Shown here piece after piece: positions 27,117-35,182 of a DNA stretch of 64,000 nt (positions are counted from its first letter, which is position 1; each line of letters begins with the position of its first letter). The stretch comes from Pontiella desulfatans (GTDB lineage Bacteria; Verrucomicrobiota; Kiritimatiellia; Kiritimatiellales; Pontiellaceae), in the NCBI RefSeq assembly GCF_900890425.1, contig NZ_CAAHFG010000002.1, positions 620,001 to 684,000 of the forward strand, read 5' to 3'. The notes under the pieces were generated by a model. That model was given only the letters and a program-made list of their open reading frames with translations, did no database searches and had not been told where the DNA came from. A program made the position numbers and the translations under genes.

Positions 27117-28940
27117 ATGGTAATTATGAAAAATAGATTAATAAAGCGAAAGATCGGTCGATGGATTGTGGCTGTTTTTCTGTCCATCACATCATGTGTT
27201 TCAAGTTTTGCATCCTCTTCCGTCGATCCCTATGCGGGCGAAACGAAAGAGCAACGGGATGAGCGCATGGCGTGGTGGCGCGAGGCGCGCTTCGGCATGT
27301 TCATTCATTGGGGGGTCTATGCGGTTCCAGCCGGGACGTATAACGGGGAACAGATTAAGGGCATCGGCGAGTGGATCATGCTTCGCGGGAAGATTCCGGT
27401 TGCTGAATACAAAGCCTATGCCAAGGAGTTCAATCCCGTAAACTATGATCCCGTTGCCTGGGCGCAGTTAGCCAAGGCCGCCGGGATGCGCTACGTTGTG
27501 ATCACCTCCAAGCATCACGATGGCTTTGCTCTGTTTCCTTCGGCGGTATCCGACTGGGATATCGCTGATGCCTCGCCCTATGGCAAGGATCTGATTGGGC
27601 CACTAGCGGACGCCGCCCGCGCCGAGGGCCTTAAGTTCGGTCTGTACTACTCTCAGGCGCAGGACTGGACCCATCCGGGCGGTTCCTTTTGGCCGAACAG
27701 GGAAAAGGAAGGAGAGGGGCATTGGGACGAAGGCCAGAAAGGCGACTTCGACTCCTACCTCGATGCGATCGCTGTCCCGCAGGTGGATGAAATACTTTCC
27801 CGCTATCAGCCGGACATTCTATGGTGGGACACGCCTGCATGGATGGACAACACACGTGCCGAACGCCTTCTGCCTTTGCTTGAAACCGTTCCGGATATCA
27901 TCCACAACAACCGCCTCGGCGGTGATTACAAGGGCGATACCGAAACCCCGGAACAACACATCCCTGCCACCGGCTTTAAAGATCGCGACTGGGAAGTCTG
28001 CATGACCATGAATGACACCTGGGGCTATAAGAGCTATGACCAGAACTGGAAGTCGACCAAGGATTTAATTCAGAAGCTCTGCGATATCGTCAGCAAAGGC
28101 GGCAACTTCCTGCTCAATGTCGGCCCGACCGCTAAAGGTGAAATCCCACTGCCCAGCATTGAGCGGCTGCAGGCGGTGGGCCGGTGGATGGACGTCAACG
28201 GGGAATCAATCTATGGAACTACGGCCAGCCCTTTCTACCGGCTACACTGGGGGCGCTGTACCAAAAAACTGCATGGTGATGGTGCAACGCTTTATTTGCA
28301 TGTATTCGATTGGCCTGAAGATGGGAGGCTTTTGGTTCCGGGGCTGAAGAACCTGCCCGTAAACGCCATTTTGCTTCACAGCGGAGAAGCGCTCAAAGCG
28401 GACAGTGCAACCGATGGTGAAAAAAGCGGCGTTGTTCTTACGCTTCCTAAAACTGCTCCTGATCCCTACTCATCGGTTATCAAACTTGAGGTTGAAGGTA
28501 AACTGGAAGTCGACTCACTGATTCCCTCACAGGATCAGGATGGTGCCGTTAAGTTGATGCCGGTGGATGCCGACCTCCATAACCGGCCTTATGGAGTGCA
28601 TGTCAAACTTCAAACCGCAGGTGGATCGACTACCATAGGGAACTGGACAGATGCGCAGGCCTGGGTGGGATGGATGTTTGAGGTCAAACAACCCGGAACA
28701 TTCCGGGTAGAGGCAGAACTTGCTTCCTCGCAGCCTTCCAGGTTGCAATGGGGGCTGGCCGGTGAGTCCATGAATAAGGTCTTTATCGAGCCAACGGAAG
28801 GTGCTTCCCATTTTGAAACACGTACGATAGGTGAAGTTACGGTTAATGAACCGGGCATCTATCAACTGGAATTTAAACCTGTTAACAAAAGCTGGAAGCC
28901 AATCAGCGTGCGTAATCTGGTTCTGCACCCAGCACATTAA
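27117..28940 (+). CDS. GH29 alpha-L-fucosidase, secreted
   Basis: 607 aa from the ATG at 27117, one base after the sulfatase stop; ATG 27126 is an equally possible start and a longer TTG frame is unlikely. Signal peptide RKIGRWIVAVFLSITSCVSSFA. The GH29 barrel is clear: WWREARFGMFIHWGVYAVPAG (53-73), SKHHDGFALF (131-140), and Asp238 in DILWWDTPAW as the nucleophile. A beta-sandwich and a C-terminal jelly-roll-like domain (about 490-607) follow. It removes terminal alpha-L-fucose and is the best substrate clue in the locus. The next gene follows after 55 bases. Confidence 0.95.
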   Translation: MVIMKNRLIKRKIGRWIVAVFLSITSCVSSFASSSVDPYAGETKEQRDERMAWWREARFGMFIHWGVYAVPAGTYNGEQIKGIGEWIMLRGKIPVAEYKAYAKEFNPVNYDPVAWAQLAKAAGMRYVVITSKHHDGFALFPSAVSDWDIADASPYGKDLIGPLADAARAEGLKFGLYYSQAQDWTHPGGSFWPNREKEGEGHWDEGQKGDFDSYLDAIAVPQVDEILSRYQPDILWWDTPAWMDNTRAERLLPLLETVPDIIHNNRLGGDYKGDTETPEQHIPATGFKDRDWEVCMTMNDTWGYKSYDQNWKSTKDLIQKLCDIVSKGGNFLLNVGPTAKGEIPLPSIERLQAVGRWMDVNGESIYGTTASPFYRLHWGRCTKKLHGDGATLYLHVFDWPEDGRLLVPGLKNLPVNAILLHSGEALKADSATDGEKSGVVLTLPKTAPDPYSSVIKLEVEGKLEVDSLIPSQDQDGAVKLMPVDADLHNRPYGVHVKLQTAGGSTTIGNWTDAQAWVGWMFEVKQPGTFRVEAELASSQPSRLQWGLAGESMNKVFIEPTEGASHFETRTIGEVTVNEPGIYQLEFKPVNKSWKPISVRNLVLHPAH

Positions 28941-28995
28941 ATGGTGCCCGTGACGATCCAATTAAAGGAAAGCAATATTAGCCTGGAGGAAATCT

Positions 28996-30603
28996 ATGAA
29001 TAAACAATTAACGATGAAGAGAAGAAGTTTTCTTACGACAACATGTGCAACGGCTTCGGTGCTGGCGGTGTCCTCCGCGCGTGGTAAGAAGGCAAAGCCA
29101 TTGATGAAGAACGGCAAGCCCATGAACATTGTGGTCATGATGGTCGACGAATGGCGGTACGACCAGTTCGGGTACCGCGGGGAGCGCATGATCAAGACGC
29201 CAAACATTGATAAGCTGGCCGAAAGCGGAAACAGTTTTGATAACACCTACTGTGTATCCCCGATCTGCACGCCCAGCCGGGGCAGCCTCTGGACGGGTCA
29301 ATATACCATGAAGCACGGATGCAATTTCGTGACCATGGACAAGCACATGCCGCCGGACCAATGGTCCTACATCGACACCCTCAAAAAGAGCGGCTATGTC
29401 ATCGGCCTCTCAGGAAAAAACCACATCTTCAACGATGAGTTTATGGATAAGTATTTCGACTTCCGGGAGGAATACACCCACTTCGGTAAGAACCACGGCA
29501 CCATGACAAAAGCCGACCAGGCGGTTTACGACTACCGCCATGATGAGAAGCGGCCGGAGTTTAAATCGGATACGCCGGACCAAGGCTCCGTATTGTTTGA
29601 AGGCCTGATCGAGGGGCCCCTGCCTTTCAAGAAAGAAGAGTGCATGACGCATCGGATTGCCGAGGACGGTATTCGCTTCCTGCGGGACCATGCGGACGAC
29701 GACAAGCCGTTCATGCTGCACTATTCATTCCCGGATCCCCATTGGCCCAATGTGGTGCCGGAGCCGTACTATTCGATGTATGACCCTTCAAAGATCGAAT
29801 TCGAAGGAATGGATATCGATTGGGCAACGCATCCCGCCGCGCATTATATTCAGTCGACGGCTAATGGCTTCGGCGATTATACCATGGCCGAACGTCAGCG
29901 CATCGCCGCCACCATGTATGGGCAGATGACCTTTATCGATGACTCGGTCGGCCTGTTCATGGATGAATTGAAGCGATTGGGGCTGGATGAAAATACGATT
30001 GTGGTCTTCACGGCGGACCACGGAAACTTCGGGGGGCATTACGGCATGATCGGAAAGACCAAGGCCTTCTACGACTCGTTGGTTCGTATCCCGCTGATCG
30101 TCCAGTTCCCCGGCATCGAGAATGGGCGCGAATTTTCCGCAAACATAGAAAACGTAGACATCATGCCGACGGTAATGGAGTATCTGGGCGCTCCCGCTCA
30201 AAAGGGCATACACGGAAAATCCTTTCTGGAGATTCTCAGGCAGGGGCATGGAACGCACCGCAACGAAATCTTTGCGGAAATCGGACTCAACCAGGCGCCG
30301 CCACCCGTCATGCCGCTGAAGGAACTCGATGCGTATGCCAAAATGCGCAAGGCCAAAGACGGAAACAGCTGGTTCCTCGACTACACCGTCAAAGGCCGCT
30401 CCAGCATGCTGATCAAAGACGACTGGAAATATTGCCACTACGTCGGTGACCGGGAAGAGCTCTATAACCTCAAAGACGACCCGCTTGAACTGCGCAACCA
30501 TGCTGCCCTGGGCGGACATGAAACCAAACTTGCCGAAATGCGCGCAGCTCTCCTCGACAAAATCCTTAAGGCTTCTATGGAGCCCGATGCATGGAGTGCT
30601 TGA
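28996..30603 (+). CDS. S1 family sulfatase with Tat-type signal (CTPSR)
   Basis: 535 aa. GGAGGA at 28985-28990 sets the start. The N-terminus MNKQLTMKRRSFLTTTCATASVLAVSSA (shown here as the features KRRSFL plus hydrophobic stretch) fits a twin-arginine signal, unlike the Sec-type signals of the other sulfatases here. MVDEWR at 49-54 places Glu where most sulfatases have the second Asp. Cys91 in C-T-P-S-R followed by LWTGQY is the formylglycine site. TADHGNFGGHYGM and the C-terminal WKYCHYVGDREELYNL segment are typical of the subgroup with aspartate-glutamate or aspartate-glutamine metal sites. It is the last gene of the carbohydrate operon, followed by a spacer and the tRNA-Ala terminator on the other strand. 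Confidence 0.93.
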   Translation: MNKQLTMKRRSFLTTTCATASVLAVSSARGKKAKPLMKNGKPMNIVVMMVDEWRYDQFGYRGERMIKTPNIDKLAESGNSFDNTYCVSPICTPSRGSLWTGQYTMKHGCNFVTMDKHMPPDQWSYIDTLKKSGYVIGLSGKNHIFNDEFMDKYFDFREEYTHFGKNHGTMTKADQAVYDYRHDEKRPEFKSDTPDQGSVLFEGLIEGPLPFKKEECMTHRIAEDGIRFLRDHADDDKPFMLHYSFPDPHWPNVVPEPYYSMYDPSKIEFEGMDIDWATHPAAHYIQSTANGFGDYTMAERQRIAATMYGQMTFIDDSVGLFMDELKRLGLDENTIVVFTADHGNFGGHYGMIGKTKAFYDSLVRIPLIVQFPGIENGREFSANIENVDIMPTVMEYLGAPAQKGIHGKSFLEILRQGHGTHRNEIFAEIGLNQAPPPVMPLKELDAYAKMRKAKDGNSWFLDYTVKGRSSMLIKDDWKYCHYVGDREELYNLKDDPLELRNHAALGGHETKLAEMRAALLDKILKASMEPDAWSA

Positions 30604-30721
30604 TGGCTCTCCATCAGGCTCTCCATCAAATCCGGGGATCGCGGATAATTGGGGGAGGACGGGGTGTACCACTGGATGTGTACCACCAAAATCACTCAAT
30701 TAGTTCGTTTTTACTAAGAAA
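30604..30721. other. Spacer between the sulfatase operon and attL
   Basis: About 115 bases without a gene. It contains a tandem GGCTCTCCATCA (two copies in 30605-30630) and a pair of GTGTACCAC nonamers at 30664-30672 and 30678-30686. The same pair with the same 14-base spacing recurs inside the element at 30857-30879. Confidence 0.5.
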
Positions 30722-30747
30722 AAAGCCCGATCGGATGATCGGGCTTT
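30716..30747 (-). terminator. Intrinsic terminator, probably the original tRNA-Ala terminator
   Basis: AAAGCCCGATC / GATCGGGCTTT, an 11-bp perfect stem with a 4-base loop (30722-30747). Read on the minus strand it is followed by a T-tract, so it fits a leftward transcript. It lies 4 bases from the 18-bp tRNA 3'-end repeat at 30752. That is where the tRNA-Ala terminator would sit before the element integrated. Confidence 0.75.
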
Positions 30748-30751
30748 AAAT

Positions 30752-30769
30752 TGGTGGAGGATAACGGGA
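30752..30769. repeat. attL: 18-bp fragment of tRNA-Ala 3' end
   Basis: TGGTGGAGGATAACGGGA, identical to the tRNA-Ala 3' end at 34273-34290. Flanking bases differ on both sides, so identity stops at exactly 18 bp. It contains the complement of CCA plus part of the acceptor and T arms. Confidence 0.8.
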
Positions 30770-31281
30770 AAGCGATTTCCTCGGCCTTGTAACACGCCAA
30801 ACAGCAGTGGGTTATAGTTGTTGTATCAGCCCGTTTTTTAGCTGTTTCTGACTAATGTGTACCACCCAATGTGTACCAGTTGGAAGCCTGAAAACACAAT
30901 AATTCAACAGCATTGTGCTGATCTTGTGGAGAACCACCCCAAACCCCCACATATGACTGATTGATTGAGTTGGTTGCACCATATGTTGTAGTTTTTTAAT
31001 TATTGTCTTCACATCACCCTTAGTCGTCTGTATTCATTAGGAAGATCAAGCGCAATGCTGTGATCTCAGAGCTGCTTCGGTGGCTCCTACCCCGCTTAAC
31101 AACCGGGGCTAATAAAGGTGGTTCGTTAGATGCCGTGATCTGCGAGCCCGGGACATGTAACTCAATCTCTAATACGGCGAACTTCCACTCGGTTGTGGGA
31201 GTTCTACAGTCCATGTGGACGCGTGTCCGGTCGGTTTGCTACTAACTCGGCTTAATTTCATTCTTCCGGCGCTTCAACCTC
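30770..31281. other. Non-coding left part of the integrated element
   Basis: About 510 bases without a supported gene. It holds two GTGTACCAC/G nonamers (30857-30865, 30871-30879) that match a pair outside attL and could be recombinase arm sites. The rest (31020-31260) has an open minus-strand frame of 64 codons without recognisable content. No promoter could be assigned confidently. Confidence 0.4.
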
Positions 31282-32934
31282 ATGCTCCTGATTTGGAGTA
31301 GGAAGGTATGGTGCGTTGTGAACCTAAATCACAAGAAAAAGTTGGGGGCGACAGAGTTGCCCGTCGTTGATATTCCCGGTCAGATGGACCTGTTTGGTCC
31401 GGGCGTAGAAAATAAAACTGAAAGTGCATCACCAGCCCGACTGATCAATGGTGCAGAGCTGCAGGGCGGTGTGTCGGCCGTAGTGCCAGCAGAGTCGTTG
31501 CTAAATCAAATACAGCATTCATCGGTATATGAGGTGTTCGGGGTTGAAGAGCCTTCGGATAAACTGTACTTCCGGTTCGACAGTATACCGGGGGCGCTGG
31601 CGGATAATGACTCTTGGCTGTCCATGTTAATTAACCCCAAAGTGGATAAATGTGGATTTGATAAGAAGCCGATCTGTGAAGATGGGATGCCTGCAAGGTG
31701 GTCTCAAGGTGAATATCGCAAAACTCTGCCCGAAGTCCGCGTGTGGGTAGAGCGAGGGCGAGTAGATGGTTTCGCTTATGCTATGGAGGCGCAGGATGGT
31801 CTGGTTTGCATTGACCTTGACGACTGTATAGTTGATGGCCAGTTGACGCCGTTTGCAGCCGAAGTAATCAGGTTGTGCAACCCAACCTACATTGAACTAA
31901 GTTTATCGCGCAGAGGACTACATATTTTCTGTAACGGTAAGTTGCCCTTCCTTGGAAGTCAGAAGGTAATTACGCTGAACGGTGTTGAAGGCGAAGTCGA
32001 GATGTATGCCGGAAAGCGCCTAATTACGATGACCGGGTTGACTGCTAAGGGCTGGGACAGTTTACAGCTCAACCAGGACGCCGTAGACGCGTTGGCTGCG
32101 TTGATGAAGCCGCCGCGCGATGCCGTTGAACACGCTGCGCCCGGAAAGAGCTACGATCCGCCGAAGGAGCTGAAGCGGTTGAAGTCAGCTTTGGAGCGCG
32201 TGTCACCCAAGTCGTATTGGGTTTGGATGCTTGTGGGGATGGCGCTCAGTCGCTACGCAGAAGAGCATGGTTGCTGGAATGAGGTGTGGGAGTTATTCGA
32301 CTGGTGGAGTCAGCGCGAAGGCAACTACAACGCCAAGGAGAACCGCTGGCACTGGGATAACTTTGATACGGGCGCATCCGATGACCCGGTCACCATCGGC
32401 AGCATATATTACATGGCGAAGGAAAACGGCTGGGTTTTTGACAACCGGAAACTGTCGAGTACCGAAAACGGCAAGAAAGGCGGCAGGCCTGAGGCCGCGG
32501 CGCATGCCGATGCCGCCGAACGCTTCTTTAACGAAGAGGTTGTGGATCCGGAAAGTGGCCAGCCCACATTACGGTATCACCGTGAATGCTGGAGGGTGTA
32601 CAGCAAGGTGGACGGCTGGAAGAGCATCGGTCGAGATGAGGTGGTCACAAGGCTCACAACCTTTATGCAGAATAACGAGGACCTCCGTCCGCTTTCGTCC
32701 AACCACTACAACAACTCGGTGATAACTAATCTTCAGTCCCACAATTATTGTGGCACCGAAACAGGTATGCCGTCGTGGACCGATACAAGTACGCGGCAGC
32801 TTAAACAGAAGATCGACACCTTCGTACGCAACCACAACAAAAACGCTCAGCCGTTCGAGTGGACGGCAACGGCGGACTCAATTTTAAACAAGCTCGGGCG
32901 CTTATGCGGCAATATTAATGGGACAGCACACTAG
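31282..32934 (+). CDS. AEP-type primase with PriCT-2 domain, C-terminus fused to IS630 remnant
   Basis: 550 aa as drawn. The N-terminal domain is a plasmid/phage archaeo-eukaryotic primase. Asp178 and Asp180 in VCIDLDD are the likely catalytic acids, and His214 sits in SRRGLHIF, followed by GEVEMYAGKRLITMTG. Residues 295-385 match the PriCT-2 linker (LVGMALSRYAEEHGCW, ENRWHWDNFD). A D5-like amino part may follow (410-490), but the expected helicase ATPase with Walker motifs is missing. The last 48 residues (503-550, from STRQLKQKI) instead resemble the end of IS630-family transposases. Start uncertain: ATG 31282 is drawn, while GGAGTAGGAAGG (31294-31305) favours a later GTG at 31318. Probably a decayed replication protein of the element. 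Confidence 0.72.
   Translation: MLLIWSRKVWCVVNLNHKKKLGATELPVVDIPGQMDLFGPGVENKTESASPARLINGAELQGGVSAVVPAESLLNQIQHSSVYEVFGVEEPSDKLYFRFDSIPGALADNDSWLSMLINPKVDKCGFDKKPICEDGMPARWSQGEYRKTLPEVRVWVERGRVDGFAYAMEAQDGLVCIDLDDCIVDGQLTPFAAEVIRLCNPTYIELSLSRRGLHIFCNGKLPFLGSQKVITLNGVEGEVEMYAGKRLITMTGLTAKGWDSLQLNQDAVDALAALMKPPRDAVEHAAPGKSYDPPKELKRLKSALERVSPKSYWVWMLVGMALSRYAEEHGCWNEVWELFDWWSQREGNYNAKENRWHWDNFDTGASDDPVTIGSIYYMAKENGWVFDNRKLSSTENGKKGGRPEAAAHADAAERFFNEEVVDPESGQPTLRYHRECWRVYSKVDGWKSIGRDEVVTRLTTFMQNNEDLRPLSSNHYNNSVITNLQSHNYCGTETGMPSWTDTSTRQLKQKIDTFVRNHNKNAQPFEWTATADSILNKLGRLCGNINGTAH
32788..32934 (+). mobile_element. IS630-family transposase 3' remnant, fused in frame
   Basis: Encodes STRQLKQKI, then TFVRNHNKNAQPFEWT and DSILNKLGRLC. 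The pattern HNxNxxPFxWT..DxIL is the conserved extreme C-terminus of many IS630/Tc1-mariner transposases. The DDE catalytic core is absent. The upstream junction lies near 32760-32788 by content only. Confidence 0.65.
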
Positions 32935-32944
32935 GTCGGGGCTT

Positions 32945-34069
32945 TCAGGGCACGATCTTGAAATAGCGCTCCGCTTTCGCCTTGGTGGCGTTTCCCCGGT
33001 AGTGGTCGTAGAGTGTAGAAACGCTTCCCCGGTGGGTCAGCAGGTTGGCGGTGCGATCGGCGGATCCGAAGAGCGCCACATGGTAGGTGCAGAACGAATG
33101 CCGCCCGGCATTATGCGGGAAGACCACCTTCGCCTTCTTGTAGATGTTCTCCCTCCATTTGATGGCGGTGGAACTCGGCCAATTCGGTAGCTCGGTCAGC
33201 TTGCGCCAAGGTTCAAGCCATGCCCACAGGTTGTCCTCGAAGTCTTGGACGAAAAAACGCCGTTTCGTTTTGTGCTGGGCTCCCCGGTGCCGGATCCCGC
33301 GTTGCTCGAAATCGATGTCGGCGCGCTCTAGCCGCCGGATGGCCGAAGAGCGCATCCCCGCAAAGAAAGAGAGCGCCAACACAGGGGCATAGTCCGGATG
33401 GATTTCCAGCGCCGCTTTGAAAAATGCCTTCACGTCAGGCACCGGCATGAACTCCGGTTCCGTCTCGGGAATATCGATACGATCCATGCCGGCTAGCGGT
33501 GACATGGCGCAATATTGTTGCTTCACGCACCAGTTGAAAAAGGTGCCCCAGTTCTTTTGGTGGCCATCCACCGTGGTCGGCTGGAACGGGAGCCCGAGCA
33601 GTAGATCGGAAATCATATCCTGCCCAACGCCCGAAACCGGGGTTTCGCGTCCAGCGCCGTCTACTAGTCGGTTCAGGTGCAGTTCGATATGGTTGTAGTG
33701 CTCCTGTGAGATGTGCGCCAGTTGCTGCTTCTTCAGGAATCCCCGCATGGCCTCGTTAAGCGAAACCGTTGAGTCCGGGCACCGATGCGCTACATAGAAG
33801 CGGCACGCCTCGCGTGGGTCGATGTCCGCCGGCAGGATGCTCCTTATATCCTTCAGCAGGGCCACATCCGCCGCCGTCACATCGGAAAGCACACCGTGCC
33901 CCTCGTCCCGTGTAAGCCGCTTGAGTTTGTTGAACTCGAAATCCCGTGCCCGCGCCGTTTTAAAAAACACGCGCCTAGGCCGTTTCCCAGTTTGCGGGAT
34001 TGAGATACCCCACTTCGATGCGCGTCTGTCGTCGCGCTCGATTTTCCGCAATTCAGCTTGTTTTGGCAT
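32945..34069 (-). CDS. int: Tyrosine recombinase / integrase
   Basis: 374 aa, catalyses site-specific integration into the tRNA-Ala gene. The start is the ATG at 34067-34069 with GGAAGGAGAG upstream; the longer open frame runs backwards through the tRNA and is not coding. The N-terminal half is an arm/core-binding SAM-like domain (AHISQEHYNHIELHLNRLV). The catalytic domain shows Arg in FFAGMRSSAIRRLE, the pair in AGRHSFCTYH, a His in LTHRGS and a nucleophile Tyr in TLYDHY (which of its two tyrosines acts is uncertain). It converges with the primase gene, 10 bases apart. Promoter and tRNA lie upstream, so expression may depend on the integration junction. Confidence 0.92.
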   Translation of the reverse strand: MPKQAELRKIERDDRRASKWGISIPQTGKRPRRVFFKTARARDFEFNKLKRLTRDEGHGVLSDVTAADVALLKDIRSILPADIDPREACRFYVAHRCPDSTVSLNEAMRGFLKKQQLAHISQEHYNHIELHLNRLVDGAGRETPVSGVGQDMISDLLLGLPFQPTTVDGHQKNWGTFFNWCVKQQYCAMSPLAGMDRIDIPETEPEFMPVPDVKAFFKAALEIHPDYAPVLALSFFAGMRSSAIRRLERADIDFEQRGIRHRGAQHKTKRRFFVQDFEDNLWAWLEPWRKLTELPNWPSSTAIKWRENIYKKAKVVFPHNAGRHSFCTYHVALFGSADRTANLLTHRGSVSTLYDHYRGNATKAKAERYFKIVP

Positions 34070-34234
34070 TGGCGGGCTCTCCTTCCTTTGGTGGCGTCTG
34101 GTGGTGATATAGCCCCTTTGGTGGTCGAAAAACAAGCACAATGCGACACAATGGCACACGATGGGCCACGACGCACCACAATGAGTGGGAATGCTGATCT
34201 CCCTGTAAACATTGGGAAATAGTTGTGTAGGCAA

Positions 34235-34267
34235 TAAAAAAGGGGCTGATTCGAAAATCAGCCCCTT
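34235..34267 (-). terminator. Terminator directly downstream of tRNA-Ala, supplied by the element
   Basis: AAGGGGCTGATT / AATCAGCCCCTT, a 12-bp perfect stem (34240-34267) with loop CGAA. On the minus strand it is followed by a T-tract. It starts 5 bases past the tRNA 3' end. Its stem sequence differs from the terminator at 30722, although position and orientation are the same. Confidence 0.8.
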
Positions 34268-34272
34268 GAGGG

Positions 34273-34290
34273 TGGTGGAGGATAACGGGA
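34273..34290. repeat. attR: 18-bp tRNA-Ala 3' end
   Basis: TGGTGGAGGATAACGGGA within the intact tRNA gene, identical to 30752-30769. Marks the right boundary of the integrated element. Confidence 0.8.
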
Positions 34291-34348
34291 TCGAACCGAT
34301 GACCTGTTGCATGCCATGCAACCGCTCTCCCAGCTGAGCTAATCCCCC
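34273..34348 (-). tRNA. tRNA-Ala (anticodon GGC)
   Basis: 76 bases with encoded CCA. The acceptor stem GGGGGAU pairs with AUCCUCC and includes the G3-U70 wobble that identifies alanine tRNAs. The anticodon stem GUUGC/GCAAC encloses loop AUGGCAU, giving anticodon GGC. The T loop UUCGAUC is standard. It remains functional because the element restores the 3' end. Confidence 0.97.
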
Positions 34349-34423
34349 GGAAAAGACGAGCTTTATACGCAGGGTGGCGGGGCGAGTCAACCCGCTTTGT
34401 TTAATTTTTTTTATTTAGGTGGA

Positions 34424-35182
34424 TTATTCCGGTTTCAGGCGGTAGCGGTTGCCTTCGAATGAAATCTCGACGTAGGTGCCGGTGATGTTCTCGACGACCA
34501 CGCCGGTGTCGAGCTCGGCCCCTTGCTGGGTGACCTTTCCGTTGATGAAGGCCATGTTCCCGGCGGCTCCAGAGCCAAAGCCGTCGATCTTGTAGAGCCG
34601 CTTGAATTTTTCGGGGGTGGCCAGCGGGGCTCCGGTGGCTTTGGATAGGCCGGCGGGGTCGCGCTCCCGTTCGTCAAGAAGCTTGGCGAGTTCCTCGAGC
34701 ACGTGGTTTGGGCCGAGGTAGGTTTTGCCCTTGAAACTATCGGCAACGATTTCCCCTGCGCTATCGAGGAGCACCAGGCGGGGGATGCCTTGTCCACTAT
34801 AGTGGTTATTGAGGATCTTGCGGGCTTCGGAGTGGTAGACCACGGCCGGCCACGGCATTTTTGCGCCGCGGACGTAGGCTTGCATCTCTTGGTCGGTGTG
34901 GTCGTTGCTGATGAGCAAGACCTGGAAGAGCTGGCCGCCGTTGTTTTGGTTGTAGAATTTGACGAGTTCCGGGGTGAAGGCGCGGCAGGGCGGGCACCAA
35001 TGGGCGGAAAAATAGAGCAGCAGGTGGTTGGTGTTGAGGGCATAGCTGGCGTTGACCGCGTTGCCGTTATGGTCGATAACCGCGCCTTCGAGCGTTTTTT
35101 CGAGCGACCCCATCCGGTTGGAGGAGCCGCAGCCGCCCATAAGCAGCGCGGTGGTGCAAAAGATTGCAAAACTGGGTTTCAT
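34424..35182 (-). CDS. Lipoprotein with thioredoxin-like domain and GspB-like C-terminus
   Basis: 252 aa. The N-terminus ends in LLMGGC, a lipobox with Cys18, so the protein is probably anchored in a membrane facing the periplasm. Residues 28-170 form a nucleoredoxin/TlpA-like thioredoxin fold with Cys63-Pro-Pro-Cys66 in HWCPPCRAFTPEL and cis-Pro region GIPRLVLLD, suggesting disulfide reduction or formation. The last 40 residues (AFINGKVTQQGAELDTGVVV onward, ending SFEGNRYRLKPE) resemble the C-terminal domain of type II secretion GspB or the GspC/PilP HR-type domain. Divergent from rplU, with about 235 bases between. Confidence 0.8.
   Translation of the reverse strand: MKPSFAIFCTTALLMGGCGSSNRMGSLEKTLEGAVIDHNGNAVNASYALNTNHLLLYFSAHWCPPCRAFTPELVKFYNQNNGGQLFQVLLISNDHTDQEMQAYVRGAKMPWPAVVYHSEARKILNNHYSGQGIPRLVLLDSAGEIVADSFKGKTYLGPNHVLEELAKLLDERERDPAGLSKATGAPLATPEKFKRLYKIDGFGSGAAGNMAFINGKVTQQGAELDTGVVVENITGTYVEISFEGNRYRLKPE

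Larger units (their letters stand above)
30752..34290. mobile_element. Small integrative element in tRNA-Ala (primase + integrase)
   Basis: About 3.5 kb bounded by the 18-bp repeat TGGTGGAGGATAACGGGA. One copy (34273-34290) is the 3' end of the intact tRNA-Ala and the other (30752-30769) is an isolated fragment. The integrase gene lies next to the tRNA, the usual arrangement. The only other recognisable gene is a primase-like gene with a transposase-derived end. No capsid, excisionase or conjugation gene is visible, so it resembles a satellite or degraded island. Each junction has its own leftward terminator. Extent is judged from the repeats only. Confidence 0.75.

Noticed and set aside
30698-30714. 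TTAGT...ACTAA dyad resembling the LacI-type operators
   Set aside because: Arms are TTAGT/ACTAA rather than TAGTAA/TTACTA, the spacing differs, and it lies beside a terminator with no gene start after it.
31020-31214. 64-codon minus-strand open frame in the integrated element
   Set aside because: No recognisable content, no convincing ribosome binding site; left as noncoding.
34070-34390. N-terminal extension of the integrase frame
   Set aside because: It translates the tRNA-Ala gene backwards; the ATG at 34069 with a good ribosome binding site is the real start.
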